DNA of 55,915 nucleotides from Clostridiales bacterium (GTDB lineage: Bacteria; Bacillota; Clostridia; Oscillospirales; CAG-382), in contig QAKH01000021.1 of the NCBI GenBank assembly GCA_003343885.1, positions 1-55,915 on the forward strand, read 5' to 3'. A program made the translations under genes and the position numbers. Numbering within the stretch: the stretch's first letter is position 1; each line of letters starts with the position of its first letter. The notes under the pieces were generated by a model. That model was not told where the DNA came from. It worked only from the letters and a program-made list of their open reading frames with translations, and did not search any database. Positions 52,240 to 55,915 of the stretch are shown piece after piece.

Positions 52240-53586
52240 ATGACAAACATAAAAGTTAATTTCGACCGTATAGTTACAGACATGAAACCCATGCATTCGG
52301 TAAACAACGGTCCGGTTCATAAATTCGCCGCCGACCAGAGAATATCGAATCTTGAATACTACGCCGCCGCCGGCATTCCTTTTGCAAGAACCCACGACGC
52401 CGCCTTTTTCGCAACCTATGGCGGAGAACACACAGTCGATGTACATGCCGTTTTCCCGGATTTTGACAAGGATCCGCACGATCCCGCCTCTTACGATTTC
52501 CAGCTGACCGACGAATATCTGAAAACTATTAAAGCCGCCGGAACCGAGCCGTTTTTCCGCCTCGGCTCAAAAATCGAGCACACCTCCAAAAAGTACGGAA
52601 CTCTTCCGCCGAAGGATTTCAAAAAATGGGCGGTGATATGCGAGCATATTATAAGACACTATACCGAAGATTTCGCAGACGGTCTTAACATGAAAATAAC
52701 CTATTGGGAAATATGGAACGAGCCGGACCTTGATCCCGACGACTCAACTCATAAGCGCTGTTGGGGCGGTACAAAAAAGCAGTTTTTCGAATTTTATGAC
52801 ATAGCGGCTACGCATTTGAAAAAATGTTTTCCGCATCTCAAAATCGGCGGACCTGCTTCCAGCAACCTTAACGGACCATGGGTACGTGAGTTTCTTTCTG
52901 AGCTTAAAGCGCCTTTGGATTTTTTCTCGTGGCATGTTTACTCAAACGATCCGTACAAAATCGCCGAACTCTGCACATATGCGCGTAATTTGTTAGATGA
53001 GTATGGCTTCAAGGACACTGAAAGCATTCTCAACGAGTGGAACTACGTAAAAGGGTGGCACAACGATGACTGGGTATATTCCCTGAAGTCGGAAAAATCG
53101 TTGAAAGGCGCGGCTTTTACGGCGCAAACCATGAGTCTTTGTCAAAACGAGCCGCTTGACCTGCTTATGTACTACGACGCGCGTCCCTGTGCCATGAACG
53201 GACTGTTTTGCACAGATATCCCAAGCGAACGGCTGAAAGGTTACTATCCGTTTGTCATGTTCAATACTCTGTATAAGCTTGGTAAAAACGTACATTCCGA
53301 GTCGGACACCCGTGAAATAAGCGTTTGCGCCGCAACAGATTCGAAGGATTACGCAGTCATGCTTACATACTATGATGACAATGACGGTGCCGGAGAAAAG
53401 AAGTGTGAAATAAATCTTTCCGGTTTTGGTGAAGTTAGCTGCTTTGAGATCGAATACTATCTTCTCGATGGCAAGCATGATCTTGAGCTTGTCCGCCGTG
53501 AACGCTTCACATCACGTAATTTTACCGCATTTCTCACTCTTACTCTCAACTCATCGTATCTGATAAAGATAAATCCTGTTGAGTAG
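52240..53586 (+). CDS. GH39-like glycosidase, second copy
   Basis: This 448-residue cytoplasmic protein has the GH39 landmarks: MHSVNNGPVHKF near the start, the acid/base Glu161 in WEIWNEPD, GGPASSNLNG near residue 204, FFSWHVYS near residue 230 and the nucleophile Glu266 in SILNEWNY. A short beta domain covers about 360-448. GAAAGGAG precedes the ATG. It is only distantly similar to the GH39 enzyme at 26.4 kb. Typical activities are beta-xylosidase or alpha-L-iduronidase-like. The neighbour with a GH28-like helix may point to an acidic glycan, which is inference. Confidence 0.83.
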   Translation: MTNIKVNFDRIVTDMKPMHSVNNGPVHKFAADQRISNLEYYAAAGIPFARTHDAAFFATYGGEHTVDVHAVFPDFDKDPHDPASYDFQLTDEYLKTIKAAGTEPFFRLGSKIEHTSKKYGTLPPKDFKKWAVICEHIIRHYTEDFADGLNMKITYWEIWNEPDLDPDDSTHKRCWGGTKKQFFEFYDIAATHLKKCFPHLKIGGPASSNLNGPWVREFLSELKAPLDFFSWHVYSNDPYKIAELCTYARNLLDEYGFKDTESILNEWNYVKGWHNDDWVYSLKSEKSLKGAAFTAQTMSLCQNEPLDLLMYYDARPCAMNGLFCTDIPSERLKGYYPFVMFNTLYKLGKNVHSESDTREISVCAATDSKDYAVMLTYYDDNDGAGEKKCEINLSGFGEVSCFEIEYYLLDGKHDLELVRRERFTSRNFTAFLTLTLNSSYLIKINPVE

Positions 53587-53626
53587 TGCAAAACTGCTTT
53601 ATGTGACATTTTTATCAGTATATCTA

Positions 53627-53677
53627 TTGACTTTATTTTGAAAAAGTGTTATTGTTTATGGTGGGAAATGTTTCCCA
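53627..53677 (+). promoter_or_regulatory. Promoter with GGGAAATGTTTCCC operator-like palindrome
   Basis: TTGACT (53627-53632), a 17-base spacer and TATTGT (53650-53655) form a promoter. The inverted repeat GGGAAA-TG-TTTCCC, extended by a T-A pair, covers 53662-53677 and so overlaps the expected transcription start. That is a classic repressor position, as used by LacI- or GntR-type proteins. No regulator gene is adjacent. Confidence 0.6.
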
Positions 53678-53789
53678 AAATCAAGATTATTAACATAACG
53701 TACGTAAAGGAAACCGAGAGGTTTGCCGGTTGTTGCTCTCCCGGCATATCCTCACATACAGCATACCCTGCAAGCAAGGAGGTTACATG

Positions 53790-54752
53790 ATGGCTAACTC
53801 AAAAATAAACGCATTTCTTGTACATCTTGGATTTAACATGTGGCTGGATCAGCCCGAAAAAGACGGAATACATGCTCTTCCCGGTAAAGGACCATATCAG
53901 TACGCGTCAGATACTCTGCGGTTTGACTCCGGTGTGTGGCACGACCTGTCATGGCTTCTCAAGGAAGCCGGATGCAATATGATCCTTATTGACGTTGCCG
54001 AAGGAATGAAGTACGAAACTCATCCGGAAATTGCGGTAAAAGGCTCATGGAGCAAGACTCAGCTTGCAGATGAGCTTTCAAGGCTGCGTTCAATGGGATT
54101 TGAGGTTATCCCGAAGCTTAACTTTTCCGCCGGTCATGACGAATGGATGGGAATATATTCCCGTATGCTCTCTACTCCGGCATATTACAAATTCTGTGAG
54201 GACGTTATCGACGAGGTTTATGAGGTTTTCGGAAATCCTCGCTTTTTCCACTTAGGTATGGACGAAGAATGTGTTTCCATACAAGAAAATTTTTATGAAC
54301 TTATGATAGTACGTCAAGGCGAGCTGTTCTGGCACGATTTTAACCATATTGTACGCAAAGTTGAGCAAAAAGGCGCACGCCCGTGGATTTGGGCTGATCA
54401 CGTCTGGCACAACGGACGATCGAGAGATTCTTTCTTAGCGCATGTTTCAAAGGATATTCTTCTCAGCAACTGGTACTACGGACGTTTTGAGGAAAAGGAT
54501 CCGAATAACTATCTGTACCGTGCGTACACGGCGTATGAGCTTTTGGAAAAGCATGGGTACGACCAGATACCTGCGGCAAGCAACTGTTCCTGCCGTGAAA
54601 ATTACCGCTTGACTATGGAATATGTACGCAAAGTCGTAAGCGACCGGCATTTGCTGGGTATTGAAATGACAACCTGGATGCCGACAATTCCTGAAAAAAG
54701 GGAAGCGCTTGAGGACGCTGTGCGTATCATGAAAGAAGCAGGCACACTCTGA
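53790..54752 (+). CDS. TIM-barrel glycosidase-like protein, GH20-reminiscent, unassigned
   Basis: I do not recognise a named family. The start is one of two adjacent ATGs (53787/53790) behind AAGGAGG; the second has the better seven-base spacing and gives 320 residues. There is no signal peptide. Alternating strand-helix units suggest a TIM barrel: CNMILIDVAEG, GFEVIPKLNFSAGHDEWMG, FFHLGMDEECVS, RPWIWADHVW, ILLSNWYYG, LLGIEMTTWMP. The Asp-Glu pair in HLGMDEE resembles the catalytic DE of GH20-type hexosaminidases. Trp-rich strand ends fit sugar binding. It has its own operator-bearing promoter and lies between a GH39-like and an ADP-ribosylglycohydrolase-like gene. Confidence 0.7.
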   Translation: MANSKINAFLVHLGFNMWLDQPEKDGIHALPGKGPYQYASDTLRFDSGVWHDLSWLLKEAGCNMILIDVAEGMKYETHPEIAVKGSWSKTQLADELSRLRSMGFEVIPKLNFSAGHDEWMGIYSRMLSTPAYYKFCEDVIDEVYEVFGNPRFFHLGMDEECVSIQENFYELMIVRQGELFWHDFNHIVRKVEQKGARPWIWADHVWHNGRSRDSFLAHVSKDILLSNWYYGRFEEKDPNNYLYRAYTAYELLEKHGYDQIPAASNCSCRENYRLTMEYVRKVVSDRHLLGIEMTTWMPTIPEKREALEDAVRIMKEAGTL

Positions 54753-54827
54753 AACCGTCATTATACACAACACACATACTGCCTTTTTGGTGATTAAACC
54801 GAAGTTTAAAAACTTTTCGCATAGTAA

Positions 54828-54856
54828 TTGACAATACTTACTAAATATGGTATCGT
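54828..54856 (+). promoter_or_regulatory. Promoter of the ADP-ribosylglycohydrolase-like gene
   Basis: TTGACA (54828-54833) and TATCGT (54851-54856) are 17 bases apart. Three TATC units follow between 54850 and 54872 and could be regulator contacts. Confidence 0.6.
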
Positions 54857-54891
54857 GACGTATCATAGGTATCAGAAAGGAAGAATGCGTT

Positions 54892-55915
54892 ATGATAAAG
54901 TTTAACAGAGCTGAACTCAGGGATAAAATCTATGCATGCTGGCTTGGAAAAAACATCGGCGGCACTATGGGTACGCCGTTTGAATGCAAAAGAGAAGTTC
55001 TTGACATCAAAGGATTCAACTCAGAGCCCGGCAATCCGCTGCCTAACGACGACCTCGATTTGCAGCTCATATGGCTGCTTGCAGTAAAAGAAAACGGTCC
55101 TAATATCAACGAAAGACTGCTCGGTGAATACTGGCAGGAATACATTTCTCCGTTTTGGAACGAATACGGTATCGGAAAGGCAAACATGGCAAGAGGACTT
55201 ATTCCTCCGCTTTCCGGCGAATACGAAAACGAGTGGAAGCACTCAAACGGCGCATGGATACGTACTGAAGTATGGGCATGCCTTAACCCGGGACTTGTTG
55301 AGGAAACAATACGTTACGGCTATATGGATGCCTGCGTGGACCACGGCAAGGGCGACGGTACATATGCTACGATATTTGTTGCGGCAATGGAAAGTGCGGC
55401 TTTTGTCATAAGCGACATACGCACGCTTATAAACATAGGTCTTTCAAAGATACCCGAGGACTGCCGTTTCCATAAATTTATCACTGCCGTGCTTGAGGCG
55501 TATGACGCAGGAAAGACATGGCGTGAGGCACGTGATATAGTTACCGACATGGCGCTCGGATACAAGGACCTCGGCTGGTTCCAGGCACCTACAAACGTAG
55601 CGTACGCTGTAATCGGACTTCTTTACGGTGAAGGCGACTTTAAAAAGACGCTTATCACTGCAATAAACTGCGGCGATGACACCGACTGCACAGGCGCAAC
55701 GGTAGGTTCAATTCTCGGTATTATAAACGGAACAAAAATAATTCCCGAGGACTGGCAGGCTTATATCGGCGACGGCATTGTAACCGTTGCGATAAACAGA
55801 GGCGCGGCGTATGGTATTCCGCTCAGCTGTACTGCCCTCACCGACACTATTATGGCGCTTCATCCGGCAATGCTTATCGGCAAGAGTGTAGCAATAACTG
55901 ACGGGGAAACTGAAA
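54892..55915 (+). CDS. ADP-ribosylglycohydrolase-family protein (3' end outside window)
   Basis: The reading frame is open to the window end (at least 341 residues). AAGGAAG lies eight bases before the ATG. Family metal-site motifs are seen: NDDLDLQL (Asp53, Asp54, Asp56) in place of the usual TDDT, and NCGDDTDCTGATVGSILG (Asp262-Asp265) in place of GGDTDT. The opening RAELRDKIYACWLGKNIGGTMGTPFE is typical of bacterial members. Many such proteins sit among sugar-catabolic genes, where they probably hydrolyse glycosidic or nucleoside-like bonds rather than reverse protein ADP-ribosylation. The context here fits that reading, which is inference. Confidence 0.88.
   Translation, partial: MIKFNRAELRDKIYACWLGKNIGGTMGTPFECKREVLDIKGFNSEPGNPLPNDDLDLQLIWLLAVKENGPNINERLLGEYWQEYISPFWNEYGIGKANMARGLIPPLSGEYENEWKHSNGAWIRTEVWACLNPGLVEETIRYGYMDACVDHGKGDGTYATIFVAAMESAAFVISDIRTLINIGLSKIPEDCRFHKFITAVLEAYDAGKTWREARDIVTDMALGYKDLGWFQAPTNVAYAVIGLLYGEGDFKKTLITAINCGDDTDCTGATVGSILGIINGTKIIPEDWQAYIGDGIVTVAINRGAAYGIPLSCTALTDTIMALHPAMLIGKSVAITDGETE

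Overview
The window looks like chromosomal DNA from an anaerobic Gram-positive bacterium of the class Clostridia, probably an uncultured gut member with low-to-middling GC. Support comes from the clostridial gene order yicC-remA-gmk-rpoZ-priA-def-fmt-yugP-rsmB-rlmN-PP2C-PASTA kinase-rsgA, S-layer-homology (SLH) surface proteins, strong AGGAGG ribosome sites, frequent TTG/GTG starts and near-consensus TTGACA-N17-TATAAT promoters. The taxonomic call is inference from gene content. No tRNA, rRNA, CRISPR array, transposase or phage gene was seen.

Layout. (1) 1-15.8 kb: a tight three-gene surface operon with a 2497-aa secreted Ig-like protein, a 2232-aa secreted protein ending in three SLH domains, and a small subtilisin-type protease, also with three SLH domains. 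(2) 16.0-19.8 kb: a small lipoprotein, a CmpB-like membrane protein, then serC and serA of serine synthesis. (3) 19.8-27.9 kb: a xylan/glucuronate locus with an AraC regulator divergent from a GH115-type alpha-glucuronidase, uxaC, a UxuB/YjmF-type SDR reductase and a GH39 glycosidase. The last two are separated by 1.2 kb of tandem 346-bp palindrome-rich repeats. (4) 28.0-43.5 kb: a long leftward housekeeping and cell-control cluster running from yicC to rsgA and ending in a methyltransferase gene truncated by another palindrome mosaic. (5) 43.8-48.8 kb: an NAD-binding epimerase-like protein and a TAXI-type TRAP transporter (binding protein, DUF1850 protein, fused permease). (6) 49.2-50.7 kb: a CNNM/CorC-type membrane protein. 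(7) 50.9 kb to the end: a second carbohydrate group with a GH28-like beta-helix protein, a second GH39-like enzyme, an orphan TIM-barrel protein and an ADP-ribosylglycohydrolase-family protein cut by the window end.

How it fits together. The surface operon would put two very large proteins and a protease outside the cell, at least two of them held on wall polysaccharide by SLH domains. The sugar genes lack signal peptides, so they probably act on imported oligosaccharides: GH115 frees glucuronate, UxaC makes fructuronate, the SDR makes mannonate and GH39 trims the xylose backbone. Mannonate dehydratase and KDG enzymes are not in this window. The PASTA kinase and PP2C pair is the wall-sensing signalling module, embedded among translation and RNA-maturation genes.

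Most unusual features: the giant-protein/protease surface operon, the 346-bp repeat whose terminal hairpin shows a compensatory base change between copies, palindrome mosaics that bracket the GH39 gene and cut a methyltransferase gene, in-frame tandem repeats in several otherwise conserved enzymes, and promoter-proximal iterated sites upstream of the TAXI-TRAP operon.
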